64,000 bases of DNA, taken from Chryseobacterium sp. H1D6B (GTDB taxonomy: Bacteria > Bacteroidota > Bacteroidia > Flavobacteriales > Weeksellaceae). The stretch lies in contig NZ_JARXVJ010000001.1 in the NCBI RefSeq assembly GCF_029892445.1, forward strand, positions 2,666,001 to 2,730,000, written 5' to 3'. Below are positions 34,117-43,393 of the stretch, piece after piece (positions within the stretch are counted from its first letter, which is position 1; each line of letters starts with the position of its first letter). The position numbers and the translations under genes were made by a program. The notes below the pieces were generated by a model. It had not been told where the DNA came from, ran no database searches, and saw only the letters and a program-made list of their open reading frames with translations.

Positions 34117-35178
34117 ATGATATACATTAAGCACGAAATACGAAAAGGAGATACATTAGAATCAATAGCTAGCCAATATGAAAGTAATATTGAAGATCTT
34201 AAAAATTTTCATAATTCTTATTGTGGCGCGACAGGTTTAATAGTTACTGATAGACTGCCCTTACATTTGGGCTATATTATTATAGACAAAAATAGTATTA
34301 AGGATAAAGAGATTAGTAATGTTAGAAAAGGTAGTTCAAAATTAGATATTCCTACAAGGTATCGCTGTGAGCAAAATAATTTGGTCTTAATAGATGGTAA
34401 TCCTAATTTTTCAGGACAAACCAAAACACAATATCTTTTATCACATAAAAAAAATATAGGATTGTCATTATTAAATGCTCTTTTGGAAGATTATATAAGT
34501 TCTGTACAGCCTATGGGTATGGAGGGGGCTTTTGAATTGATAAAGCAAATTGAATTAATTAGAGATAACATCGTATTTACCCATGCAGATGGAAAAATAG
34601 AGAAAATTATTAATTTAAAAGAACTTAATAATAAATGGGATATATTCTTAAAAGAAACATCTAATAATATTCCGTTCTACAATGAATTAAAAAATAAATC
34701 TCCGCAAGTCATTAAAGACTTTATAGATAATGGGGAAAAAGAATTTTCTGATGAAAATGTGTTTTCAGAAGTGATAAGTAAAAACTTATTCTATCATATA
34801 ATTCTTAAAGCTTATATGGGAAAAGGAATCAATGAGTTTTCTTTCATTCAGCAGTCTCAATTATTTCCCAATATTACTATGAATTTAAATGTTGTAAAAT
34901 CACTGGTTTCAAATGATGAGACTACTACAACTTATAGATTAGTAGGTACTTTAGATAAAAGTAAACTGGATGAAAATGAGATTATGAACTTATATGAAGA
35001 ATTATATCAGCCAATTATCAAATATTCTTTTACTGAGTTTGATTATATCTATCGCATCACCTATGTTATAGAAAATGAATCTGGATTATTAATTGAATCT
35101 AATGCTTCAATAAAAGAGCTTGTGAAGAACAATTATGAAGTGATAACGAAATTTGAATTAAGAAGAGTTGCAGTTTAA
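34117..35178 (+). CDS. LysM-domain protein without signal peptide, partner of VgrG2
   Basis: 353 residues. The N-terminal LysM (MIYIKHEIRKGDTLESIASQ) ends near residue 55. The remainder is an alpha/beta region resembling the protein at 19152 in plan but with little sequence kept. No export signal. Placed directly after vgrG2 and coupled by a TAATG overlap to the next gene, it may load the downstream PAAR-like protein on VgrG2, much as other adaptor families do elsewhere. This is inference. Confidence 0.6.
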   Translation: MIYIKHEIRKGDTLESIASQYESNIEDLKNFHNSYCGATGLIVTDRLPLHLGYIIIDKNSIKDKEISNVRKGSSKLDIPTRYRCEQNNLVLIDGNPNFSGQTKTQYLLSHKKNIGLSLLNALLEDYISSVQPMGMEGAFELIKQIELIRDNIVFTHADGKIEKIINLKELNNKWDIFLKETSNNIPFYNELKNKSPQVIKDFIDNGEKEFSDENVFSEVISKNLFYHIILKAYMGKGINEFSFIQQSQLFPNITMNLNVVKSLVSNDETTTTYRLVGTLDKSKLDENEIMNLYEELYQPIIKYSFTEFDYIYRITYVIENESGLLIESNASIKELVKNNYEVITKFELRRVAV

Positions 35179-35696
35179 TGGATGTAAAATCAATAACCAA
35201 AGGAAAGGCGTATTACCATAGTGTAGTAATGAAAACGGCCTATTTGTATCTTCCCGTATTAGCATTAATAATTTTAATTTCTTCCTTTTTTGAAAAAATT
35301 AGATTTATTTTATATTTTACAGCTGTAGGAGCTTCCTATGGATTTATACTTAATCAGTTAAAGAAAAAAAATATCAATATTGAGTTTACTTCTCAAAGTA
35401 TTCTGCTGGGAACCCATACTATTAATGTTCAGGATATTCAAAGCTACTATCTTTCTTTGCCGCTTAACGAGTTATTAATGTTAAGAATAAAGACAATAGA
35501 TAATGATATTGCTGTTTATATAGATAAAGATTTAAAAACAACAGTAGAATCTTTTTTTATAAAGAATTCAATAGTATCAATAAAAGAAAATTATGATAAC
35601 TATTTAAAATATGGACATCTTATTCTTCCGCTTGCTGGTATAGGTATTTGTGCCGTTATTTATAGTTTTTATAGTTATTTTGAATATAAACTTTAG
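35178..35696 (+). CDS. Membrane protein, candidate immunity to the PAAR-like effector
   Basis: 172 residues. Two membrane helices near the front (about 18-60, MKTAYLYLPVLALIILISSF then FILYFTAVGASYGFIL), a soluble beta-rich middle of PH-like look (NIEFTSQSILLGTHTINVQ), and a last helix (LILPLAGIGICAVIYSFYSY). It shares TAATG with the LysM gene. A membrane protein just before a PAAR-like protein with membrane segments could be its immunity partner, but the order (immunity before effector) is reversed compared with the other cassettes. Confidence 0.5.
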   Translation: MDVKSITKGKAYYHSVVMKTAYLYLPVLALIILISSFFEKIRFILYFTAVGASYGFILNQLKKKNINIEFTSQSILLGTHTINVQDIQSYYLSLPLNELLMLRIKTIDNDIAVYIDKDLKTTVESFFIKNSIVSIKENYDNYLKYGHLILPLAGIGICAVIYSFYSYFEYKL

Positions 35697-35760
35697 TTTA
35701 AAATATTATATAAATGCAATTCTATTTAGTAGATTTTAAACTTTCACTAAAAATTTAAAT

Positions 35761-37029
35761 ATGAGTAAAGCCTATATACCACAAAATACTTGGGTTGTTT
35801 GTACTTTACAACAAAATCCAGGACCTGGAAAATTAATTGCCACAAATTTTCCAAAAGAAAGAACACAATTTTCGGTTTTATATAAAGGGGATAAAGATCT
35901 TATTTTTCTTACCATTGGAGATAGAAATACAAAGGATAAATTTGTTTGTAAAAAACCTATGAATATGTGGCTGGCAATAGGAGGGCTGGTTGTAGGACTC
36001 ATACTGGCATCGAATCCGATCGGCTGGGTTGTAGCTGGAGTTTGTGCTCTTGTTTTAATAGCCTCGGTAACAGTGGCAATAGTTACACACGACTGTTCAG
36101 GACCTCTAAAGCTCGGTAAATGGGTTGGTGAAAAGGGTGATGTCTACTTTGATCAACAATTAGCTATTATAGAATCTTCTCTTTTAACTTGTGATAAAGG
36201 AGGTGTTTTAAAGCCGATCATTGATGAGCAAGTAGCAAGAGATGCAGCAGGAGCCATAGCTTTGGAAAATTTTAAAGAAGCAGCAGTAACAACAGTTGCC
36301 GCCATTGCAACCGGTTTTCTTATGGGAAAAGGAGGAGGATTTTTTAAAGCTGTTGGAGGATTGTTTTCCAAATCTGGGGCTTTACTGACAGTAGGAGGAG
36401 TAGCAACAACATATGCTTTAACAAAATATCAAAGTAGTGTAATGCGTGGAAGCGAAGAATATGCTAATAATGAAATTTATCAAAGTATGAATAAAGCTGA
36501 GGTAAAAGATTGGAGTGATCCTAAGACAGCAGTAGATGAAACTAAAGAAACATATGGATATGCAGCGGCATCACTAGCCCCTCCAAATTTAGGTGACTTT
36601 GTTGAATTATATAAAACAGGAAAATTAGTAATTCAAGATGCAGCACTGCGTCAAAGAGTAGACCAGCTCTCGTCGCTAAGCCGTCAACAGCTTTATCGAA
36701 ATGCTAATGCTATAAGTGTATGGAATGATATAAAAACAAATCCAAATTATGAACGTCTTTATAACACGATAAGAAGAAGCAGCAGTCAAAATCAGGCAAG
36801 GTTTACCCCGTCAATGAGAAGTGGAGCCATAAACGCTTTAGACGATAATTTAAAAAATAATAAATGGTCTTTAAGTAATTCAGAGTCATTATTACAAAAA
36901 GGATCTTCTTCTCTGCTTTTCTTTGTTCCGCTTATAGGTGGGTATTTTTCTGAAAGTGCAAGAAGAAAATTAGCTGAAATAGCAGTTAAGGATAATTCAG
37001 GAAGCATCAGTGTAAGAACTGACAATTAA
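35761..37029 (+). CDS. PAAR-like (DUF4280-type) protein with membrane segments, candidate effector
   Basis: 422 residues. The front resembles DUF4280 spike-tip proteins (VVCTLQQNPGPGKLIA). A hydrophobic hairpin follows (about 76-110, LAIGGLVVGLILASNPIGWV and VCALVLIASVTVAI), then a second DUF4280-like half with ESSLLTCDKGGVLKPII. Another hydrophobic stretch spans about 178-222. The last 190 residues are helical and soluble, with no known family. PAAR proteins with hydrophobic segments usually carry membrane-crossing toxins. It is the last gene of the secretion locus. Confidence 0.65.
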   Translation: MSKAYIPQNTWVVCTLQQNPGPGKLIATNFPKERTQFSVLYKGDKDLIFLTIGDRNTKDKFVCKKPMNMWLAIGGLVVGLILASNPIGWVVAGVCALVLIASVTVAIVTHDCSGPLKLGKWVGEKGDVYFDQQLAIIESSLLTCDKGGVLKPIIDEQVARDAAGAIALENFKEAAVTTVAAIATGFLMGKGGGFFKAVGGLFSKSGALLTVGGVATTYALTKYQSSVMRGSEEYANNEIYQSMNKAEVKDWSDPKTAVDETKETYGYAAASLAPPNLGDFVELYKTGKLVIQDAALRQRVDQLSSLSRQQLYRNANAISVWNDIKTNPNYERLYNTIRRSSSQNQARFTPSMRSGAINALDDNLKNNKWSLSNSESLLQKGSSSLLFFVPLIGGYFSESARRKLAEIAVKDNSGSISVRTDN

Positions 37030-37210
37030 TAATATGATATGTGTTTTTGGATTAAAAAAAATATCTTTCTGATTCATAAAACCCTATGTTATTATTTATT
37101 TTCTTGAATGTAAAGAATTTATTAAACCAGTATACTTAAAAATAAAATATTCCTGATTTTTCCACAAATTCTCCACCCAAAAATGTAGAACAGAAATATT
37201 CCTATTTTCT

Positions 37211-37218
37211 TATCTTTG
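37211..37218 (+). promoter_or_regulatory. -7 promoter element of polA
   Basis: TATCTTTG (TAnnTTTG) ends 16 bp before the ATG at 37234. It overlaps an earlier in-frame start and so shows that the ATG at 37234 is the real one. Confidence 0.7.
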
Positions 37219-37233
37219 TTCATTATACAACAT

Positions 37234-40059
37234 ATGGACGCGACACAAGATAAAAGGCTTTTTCTCATCGATGCTTATGCGATGATCTTCAGAGGATATT
37301 ATGCACTGATCAGAAATCCGAGACTTACCAGTACAGGAATTGATACATCTGCTATTTTTGGATTTACAAATTCTTTGATAGAGCTTATCAGAAGAGAAAG
37401 ACCTACTCATTTAGCAGTAGTTTTTGATGTGGGACAAGCAAGTGTAAGAACAGATGATTTTGCAGCTTATAAAGCTAATCGAAGTGAAACCCCAGAAGCT
37501 ATAAAAGTTGCGATTCCTTATATTCACAGGATTTTAGAAGCGATGCATATCCCTAATTTAGGAGTGGAAGGCTATGAGGCAGATGATGTAATTGGAACTA
37601 TTGCATGCAAAGCAGAAAAAGAAGGGTACATTACCTATATGGTGACGCCGGATAAAGATTTTGCCCAGCTTGTTACAGACAAAATTAAAATATATAAACC
37701 GAGCTTAAAAGGAAGTGAAATTGAAATTCTTGGCGTTGAAGAAATAAAAGCTAAATATGAAATAGAAGATCCTAAGCAGGTTATTGATTTCCTTGCAATG
37801 ATGGGAGATGCGGTAGATAATATTCCCGGACTGGAAGGCGTTGGTGAGAAAACAGCAATGAAGTTCCTGAAAGAATATGGAAATATTGAAACCCTTTTGG
37901 CCAATACCCATCAGTTAAAAGGAAAGCTTAAAGAAAAAATTGAAGCTTCTGCAGAACGCGGGATTTTGTCTAAAAAATTAGCAACCATTATCTGTGATGT
38001 TCCTATTGAATTTCATCAGGAGCAGTATGATCTGGATATGCCGGATTTTGACAAAGTAAAAGAAGTTTTTGACGAAATTGAATTCAGAAGACTCTATGAA
38101 AACCTTTACCGTGCTTTTGCTCCGACTGAAACTGTTGTAGTAAGCGAAGTGGAGGTGACGCAGAAAACTGAAGGAACTCAAGTAAAAGGACAGGTAACCC
38201 AGCTGGATCTATTCTCTAATTTTGAAGAACTGGATCAGGCGACTTCTACCAAATCTAGTATTGTTGAAAACGATCATTTGTATCAATTTGTTGATAATCC
38301 TAAAGCACAGAAAATTTTAGTTGATAATTTATTAAAACAAAAAGCGGTCTGTTTCGATACAGAAACAACCTCTCTCAATGAGCTTGAAGCAGAACTTGTA
38401 GGGATGAGTTTCTCTTATAAAAAAGGGTTGGCGTACTACATTCCACTTTCTGAAGATAGAGAAGAAGTGTTGCAGACGCTGGAGATTTTCAGACCGTTTT
38501 TTGAAAAAGAAGATTTATTAAAAATCGCTCATAATTTAAAATTCGACTATAAAATTCTGAAACAGTATGATATTACTGTAAAAGGAGCAGCGTTTGACAC
38601 GATGATCGCTCATTATCTGCTGAGCCCGGACGGAAGACACGGAATGGATTATCTTTCAGAAGTATATTTAAATTATAAACCGGTTTCCATAGAAACAATT
38701 ATCGGAAAGAAAGGAAAAAATCAAGGCACTTTCAGAGATGCAGATCTAAGAACGCAGACGGATTATGCAGCAGAAGATGCAGACATCACTTTCCAATTGT
38801 ATGAGCTTTTTGCACCGCAGTTAAAAAAAGAAAACTTAGAAGACCTGTTCTTCAAAATAGAAATGCCGTTGATGGAAGTTCTGGCCAAGATGGAACTTAC
38901 CGGGATTTCTCTGGATGAGAAATGGCTGGCTCAGGAAAGTATCGATCTGGAAAACGACCTGAGACAATTAGAATCTAAAATTTTTGAAATTTCAGGAGAA
39001 GAATTCAATATGAATTCCCCAAAACAATTGGGAGAGATTTTATTTGAAAAAATGCAGCTGGATCCGAAAGCGAAAAAAACCAAAACAGGCCAGTATGCTA
39101 CTTCCGAAGATGTACTTCAGAAACTGTCTTCAAAACATGAGATCATCAAGCATATTCTTGAATACAGAACCTATCAGAAATTGAAATCGACTTATGTGGA
39201 TGCTCTGCCTTCCCAGATCGATAAAGATGAAAGAGTTCATACCAATTTCTCACAGACTACGGCGGCAACAGGCCGTTTAGCAAGTGTAAATCCTAATTTA
39301 CAGAATATTCCGATCAGAACACTCAGAGGACAGCAGATCCGCGGTGCTTTTGTTTCTGGAGAAGGAAAGAAAATTATTTCTGCCGATTATTCACAGATCG
39401 AACTGCGTCTGATTGCAGAAATTTCAGGAGAGGATAATATGATCAAAGCATTTCAGGACGGGGAAGATATCCACGCTTCTACAGCGGCGAAATTATTTAA
39501 GATTCCTTTGGAAGAAGTTTCTAAAACCCAGAGAAGCCAGGCTAAAACGGTAAACTTCGGGATCATTTACGGACAGGGAGCTTTTGCATTAGCGGAGCAG
39601 ACTGGATTGTCAAGAACAGAAGCCAAGCAGATGATCGAAGCCTATTTTGAAACCTATCCAAAATTGAAGCAGTATATGGCGGAACAAGTCAATAAAGCCA
39701 GAGAAATGGGGTATGTGGAAACCATTTTAGGGAGAAAACGCCATCTAAAGGATATCAATTCAGGGAATTTTGTAGTAAGAGGCCATGCAGAAAGAAATGC
39801 AGTAAATGCTCCTGTGCAGGGAAGTGCGGCAGATGTGGTGAAAATGGCGATGATCAAGATTGACCAAGAATTGGATGCACAAAATCTTCAGACAAAAATG
39901 CTCCTTCAGGTACATGACGAATTGGTGTTTGAAGCTCCTGATGATGAGGTGGAAACTGCCGTAAAACTTATTAAAACAGAAATGGAACGCGCCATTGAAA
40001 CTCAGGTTCCGTTACTCGTTGAGGTAGGAACGGGAATCAACTGGCTGGAAGCTCACTAA
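37234..40059 (+). CDS. polA: DNA polymerase I
   Basis: 941 residues from the ATG at 37234 (MDATQDKRLFLIDAYAMIFR). Three domains are present: 5'-3' exonuclease (about 1-290), 3'-5' exonuclease (about 330-520, with VCFDTETTSLNE acidic residues kept) and family A polymerase (about 570-941, with SADYSQIELR, RSQAKTVNFGIIYGQ and LLQVHDELVFE). Retention of the DxE motif suggests working proofreading. It fills gaps in repair and replaces RNA primers. It stands alone after the secretion locus, ending at a terminator. Confidence 0.96.
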   Translation: MDATQDKRLFLIDAYAMIFRGYYALIRNPRLTSTGIDTSAIFGFTNSLIELIRRERPTHLAVVFDVGQASVRTDDFAAYKANRSETPEAIKVAIPYIHRILEAMHIPNLGVEGYEADDVIGTIACKAEKEGYITYMVTPDKDFAQLVTDKIKIYKPSLKGSEIEILGVEEIKAKYEIEDPKQVIDFLAMMGDAVDNIPGLEGVGEKTAMKFLKEYGNIETLLANTHQLKGKLKEKIEASAERGILSKKLATIICDVPIEFHQEQYDLDMPDFDKVKEVFDEIEFRRLYENLYRAFAPTETVVVSEVEVTQKTEGTQVKGQVTQLDLFSNFEELDQATSTKSSIVENDHLYQFVDNPKAQKILVDNLLKQKAVCFDTETTSLNELEAELVGMSFSYKKGLAYYIPLSEDREEVLQTLEIFRPFFEKEDLLKIAHNLKFDYKILKQYDITVKGAAFDTMIAHYLLSPDGRHGMDYLSEVYLNYKPVSIETIIGKKGKNQGTFRDADLRTQTDYAAEDADITFQLYELFAPQLKKENLEDLFFKIEMPLMEVLAKMELTGISLDEKWLAQESIDLENDLRQLESKIFEISGEEFNMNSPKQLGEILFEKMQLDPKAKKTKTGQYATSEDVLQKLSSKHEIIKHILEYRTYQKLKSTYVDALPSQIDKDERVHTNFSQTTAATGRLASVNPNLQNIPIRTLRGQQIRGAFVSGEGKKIISADYSQIELRLIAEISGEDNMIKAFQDGEDIHASTAAKLFKIPLEEVSKTQRSQAKTVNFGIIYGQGAFALAEQTGLSRTEAKQMIEAYFETYPKLKQYMAEQVNKAREMGYVETILGRKRHLKDINSGNFVVRGHAERNAVNAPVQGSAADVVKMAMIKIDQELDAQNLQTKMLLQVHDELVFEAPDDEVETAVKLIKTEMERAIETQVPLLVEVGTGINWLEAH

Positions 40060-40121
40060 AAAACTTCATTATATAAATTAATTTTTTTCTGATTAAATAA
40101 GTATTTCTTTTACATAAAACT

Positions 40122-40149
40122 AACTCCCGTTACTAAGCGGGAGTTGTTT
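40122..40149 (+). terminator. Terminator after polA
   Basis: 8-bp stem AACTCCCG (40122-40129) with CGGGAGTT (40138-40145), 8-nt loop, T-rich end. Confidence 0.85.
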
Positions 40150-40282
40150 ATTTTGAGTAATGTCTGCTCTAAAGTTTAAATCAGAAATACCCTTCTGTGC
40201 ATATTAAATTATTGATTATCCGAAAAGTTCACCATATTTATAAGAAAGAAAAAACGTACATTTCAGGATAAGAAAACCACAG

Positions 40283-40657
40283 ATGTCCGATACAATTAAA
40301 ACTATTTCAAGGAGTGAAGAAATCACTCTGAGTTATTTCAATTTTCTAAACCAGCACATAGAAAGTGTGGTCTCAGGGGACACTCCTGAATTTTTACAGC
40401 TTAATGAAATTGCCGGAGAACTCTGCATTTCACACCAGCATCTTACGGATACCATTCAGAAACAAACAGGAAATCATCCCTGTTATTTTTATGACTTAAA
40501 AATTATTGAGCATGCCCAGCGGATGTTAAAAGATCCAGCACTTTCCGTAGCAGAAGTTGCAAAAATACTTACGTATGATCCTTCTAATTTCGGAAAGTTT
40601 TTCAAAAAAATAGTAGGGGAGACCCCAAAAACCTGGCGGACTAAAAACCAGGAATAA
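40283..40657 (+). CDS. AraC-family helix-turn-helix protein, DNA-binding domain only
   Basis: 124 residues, about the size of the AraC DNA-binding domain alone plus a short leader. Helix-turn-helix one is LNEIAGELCISHQHLTDTIQ and helix-turn-helix two is VAEVAKILTYDPSNFGKFFK, followed by GETPKTWR. It probably controls the dehydrogenase gene 75 bp downstream. No ligand domain is present. Confidence 0.85.
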   Translation: MSDTIKTISRSEEITLSYFNFLNQHIESVVSGDTPEFLQLNEIAGELCISHQHLTDTIQKQTGNHPCYFYDLKIIEHAQRMLKDPALSVAEVAKILTYDPSNFGKFFKKIVGETPKTWRTKNQE

Positions 40658-40731
40658 TCTCCCGAAAAGTTCACCATACTTTATCAGTTTTATTTCCTGA
40701 ATTTTGTTTACATCAATAAAAAAACAAAATT

Positions 40732-41487
40732 ATGACAAAGAATGATCTGAAAGGAAAAGTAGTACTGGTTGCTGGAGGTGCAAAAAATTTAGGCGGACTT
40801 CTCAGCAGAGATTTTGCATCTAAAGGAGCGAAAGTAGCAGTACACTACAACAGTGATAAAACAAAAGAAGATGCTGAAAAAACGCTGAAAGCAATTCAGG
40901 AAATGGGCGGTGAAGCTTTTTTATTTCAGGCTGACCTTACGAAAGTAGAAAACATTAAAAAACTTTTCGAAGAGACTAAAAATAAATTCGGCGGGATTGA
41001 TATTGCAGTGAATACCGTAGGAATGGTCTTGAAAAAACCTTTCCTGGAAACTTCTGAAGAAGAATATGACCAGATGTTCAATATCAATTCTAAAGTGGCT
41101 TATTTCTTTATTCAGGAAGCAGGAAAACACCTGAATGACCACGGAAAGATCTGTACAATTGTTACTTCTTTACTGGCAGCATACACAGGATTGTACTCTA
41201 CATATGCGGGTGCAAAAGCTCCGGTAGAGCATTTTACCAGAATGGCTTCTAAAGAATTCGGAGACCGCGGGATTTCTGTAACAGCTGTTGCGCCAGGACC
41301 TATGGATACTCCTTTTTTCTACGGCCAGGAAGGAGAAGATGCAGTAGCTTATCATAAATCAGCATCAGCTCTAGGAGGATTAACGGATATTAAAGACATC
41401 GCTCCATTAGTGCAATTTTTAGTAACCGACGGATGGTGGATCACCGGGCAGACTATTTTTGCGAACGGAGGCTATACTACGAGATAA
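40732..41487 (+). CDS. Short-chain dehydrogenase/reductase
   Basis: 251 residues. The Rossmann nucleotide motif reads VVLVAGGAKNLGG (a variant of TGxxxGIG), NTVGM stands for NNAG, and the catalytic pair is Tyr158 and Lys162 (TYAGAK) with Ser upstream (TSLLAAY). The likely cofactor is NADPH, because Ser/Asn-rich residues (HYNSDKTK) follow the second strand. The substrate is unknown. It follows the AraC-type gene and ends at a strong terminator. Confidence 0.9.
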   Translation: MTKNDLKGKVVLVAGGAKNLGGLLSRDFASKGAKVAVHYNSDKTKEDAEKTLKAIQEMGGEAFLFQADLTKVENIKKLFEETKNKFGGIDIAVNTVGMVLKKPFLETSEEEYDQMFNINSKVAYFFIQEAGKHLNDHGKICTIVTSLLAAYTGLYSTYAGAKAPVEHFTRMASKEFGDRGISVTAVAPGPMDTPFFYGQEGEDAVAYHKSASALGGLTDIKDIAPLVQFLVTDGWWITGQTIFANGGYTTR

Positions 41488-41563
41488 TCAATTTAATTAT
41501 TTAGAAATCATGTAGTATTAACTGTCATATTGAATAACGTTAAGCATCATTGATTATAAACAA

Positions 41564-41590
41564 AACTTCCGCCCAGCAGCGGAAGTTTTT
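41564..41590 (+). terminator. Terminator after the dehydrogenase
   Basis: 9-bp stem AACTTCCGC (41564-41572) with GCGGAAGTT (41579-41587), 6-nt loop, T run. It may also serve the convergent minus-strand gene. Confidence 0.88.
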
Positions 41591-41638
41591 ATTTGGATTC
41601 ATATTTTTCTTATTCAAATTGACTTTCTTTAAATCATC

Positions 41639-42289
41639 TTAATCAACAAACTTCATAACCGTCCATGTTATAAGACACACAATACCTAAAATAAGAATTC
41701 TTTTGCCGTGCTGTCTGTCATTCGACCCATAAGCTTGTATGCGTGTTCCGTTCGGGAGTGTTTTCTTATGGTTCATCAAAAACCAGCCATAAAAGATACC
41801 CAAAAAGCCTCCTAAAAACGCGACAATATATCCTGCTGTAAGATGCCAGCTTTCGGCTTTATCTGGTTTAGACTGCTCTATGATTTTCTCTTCTCTGCTT
41901 TTTTTGATACTATTATAGTTGATCTCTATGTTTCTGTCTTTCAGTATTTTTTTTGCGAGGGCAATGTCAAATTCATTCCATTCTTCACTGTTTTTCAGCA
42001 TGTCTGTAAGTTCGTCATCCGTACTGGAAAATAAATAATAATCAGGTTCTACATTGTCGATTTCACTTTCATAATAGTTGGTCAGCAAATTTTCAGCCTG
42101 CTGGAAATTTTTACTTTCTATCTTAACGAGAAACTCTTTGTTAAACTCATTATTGGCAAAACTGGCATCAAATCTTAAAGAATTATTGACAACCAAGGCA
42201 TCTACGCCGTTCTCCTTTAAAAGTGAAGCAAAATCTTCTGCTTCGTTTTCATTATTAAATTTATGATAGGTGATAAATTCTTCCTGCAT
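41639..42289 (-). CDS. Hypothetical membrane protein with DUF2007-like N-terminus
   Basis: 216 residues. Residues 1-70 resemble small alpha/beta domains of the DUF2007 type (FITYHKFNNENEAEDFASLL). The middle is acidic. Two helices near the end (about 150-168 and 195-212) make it a membrane protein with a cytoplasmic head. No function can be assigned. It is the last gene of a minus-strand pair with the TraB-like protein. Confidence 0.7.
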   Translation of the reverse strand: MQEEFITYHKFNNENEAEDFASLLKENGVDALVVNNSLRFDASFANNEFNKEFLVKIESKNFQQAENLLTNYYESEIDNVEPDYYLFSSTDDELTDMLKNSEEWNEFDIALAKKILKDRNIEINYNSIKKSREEKIIEQSKPDKAESWHLTAGYIVAFLGGFLGIFYGWFLMNHKKTLPNGTRIQAYGSNDRQHGKRILILGIVCLITWTVMKFVD

Positions 42290-42333
42290 GGTGGTTTAAA
42301 AGTTTGGTATGTTTAGTCTTTGTTTTGACTTTT

Positions 42334-43143
42334 TTACAGATCATAAAACTCTTTAATAACAAACTTATTATTGTTCATCTTATTAAGCAGTTTTATCAAA
42401 TAATAACGATGTAGGAAACCAGTTAAGACAACAATCTTTTTCCCTGGATTTTTATCTGCTGTTTTGGCAATATTTGAAGCCATGGTCTGGTTTCTAAGAT
42501 CCCAAAAACCTGACATTAATTTAAAGCCTTCCCGATAACTTATCTTTTCTCCATTGGGTTTGGTGACAAAACGGGCTGCAAATTCCTGTCTTTTTTCAGT
42601 GATTTTTAAGAGCTCATGGTATTGAGAATCTTGTCTTTTTTCAGAAAGTTTATCAGTAGTTTTATTGTTGAATTTTTCCGGAGAAAGCGCTGCCGTTTTC
42701 ATCAATTCCTGAGTACTGTTCAGGAAGCTTTCATAGATCTTTGTTTCTTCAGTTGTTAAGCTCTTTGTCTTGTATAAACTGTCAATTAATTGTACGGTCA
42801 GATTATCTGTAGGAACCATTCCCTTGTCTTTCCTGTATTGGTTTCTTCCCTCAAAATCGAATGGTAGCCTTACGGTAACCGGGTGCTTTTTTGTATAGAT
42901 ATTGCTTGCTGTGATTTCATTTCCCTTAACATCAGACATGGTTTCATATTCTTTCATGCCCTCACTGTCGACTTCATGCATGATAATGTCTGGTTTTATT
43001 TTTTCAAGAATCGCGGATAATATCTGGGGATTGTAATTAGGAACGCTGTCGTGGATATTTCCAATGACATAGATTTCGGTTTTGTTTTGAGAAAAGCAGA
43101 GGTTTGCTGTTAAAAATAAGACAAGTGCAATTAAATGTTTCAT
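42334..43143 (-). CDS. Secreted TraB/Tiki/ChaN-like protein
   Basis: 269 residues with a signal peptide (residues 1-18, ending CFSQ). The sequence carries the layout of the TraB/PrgY/ChaN superfamily: a GNIHDSVPNY start, an acidic IMHEVDSEG, a RNQTMASNI helix, and GFLHRYYLI near the end. Members are proposed metalloproteases or haem-binding proteins. The assignment is from motif order only. The signal suggests the periplasm or cell surface. Confidence 0.55.
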   Translation of the reverse strand: MKHLIALVLFLTANLCFSQNKTEIYVIGNIHDSVPNYNPQILSAILEKIKPDIIMHEVDSEGMKEYETMSDVKGNEITASNIYTKKHPVTVRLPFDFEGRNQYRKDKGMVPTDNLTVQLIDSLYKTKSLTTEETKIYESFLNSTQELMKTAALSPEKFNNKTTDKLSEKRQDSQYHELLKITEKRQEFAARFVTKPNGEKISYREGFKLMSGFWDLRNQTMASNIAKTADKNPGKKIVVLTGFLHRYYLIKLLNKMNNNKFVIKEFYDL

Positions 43144-43393
43144 AGTTTTAAATTAAAGCTGAGTGCTGTGAAAAAGGAAAAATTTGAGTTTCAGCTCAGC
43201 AAATGCAATACTTTTTCAGCGGGGCTAAAATAATAAAAAAGGGTGGAGCACAAAAGAAGTATCTGCTTTTGGCATGTATTCAGTATTAAAACAAATTTAT
43301 TTCATTTTAATTATCTTTTCCGATAGTGCAGGAAGCTTGGTTTCTGGATTGATCTTGTCATTATTCCAGAAACTTATCACACAGCTTACATTT

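Noticed and set aside
36010-36100. Hydrophobic segments at 35761 first read as a sign of an unrelated membrane transporter
   Set aside because: They are flanked on both sides by PAAR-like (DUF4280-type) segments and sit at the end of a VgrG operon, so a spike/effector protein fits better.
37216-37233. Earlier start codon for polA
   Set aside because: Lies inside the TATCTTTG promoter element; the normal polymerase front begins at 37234.
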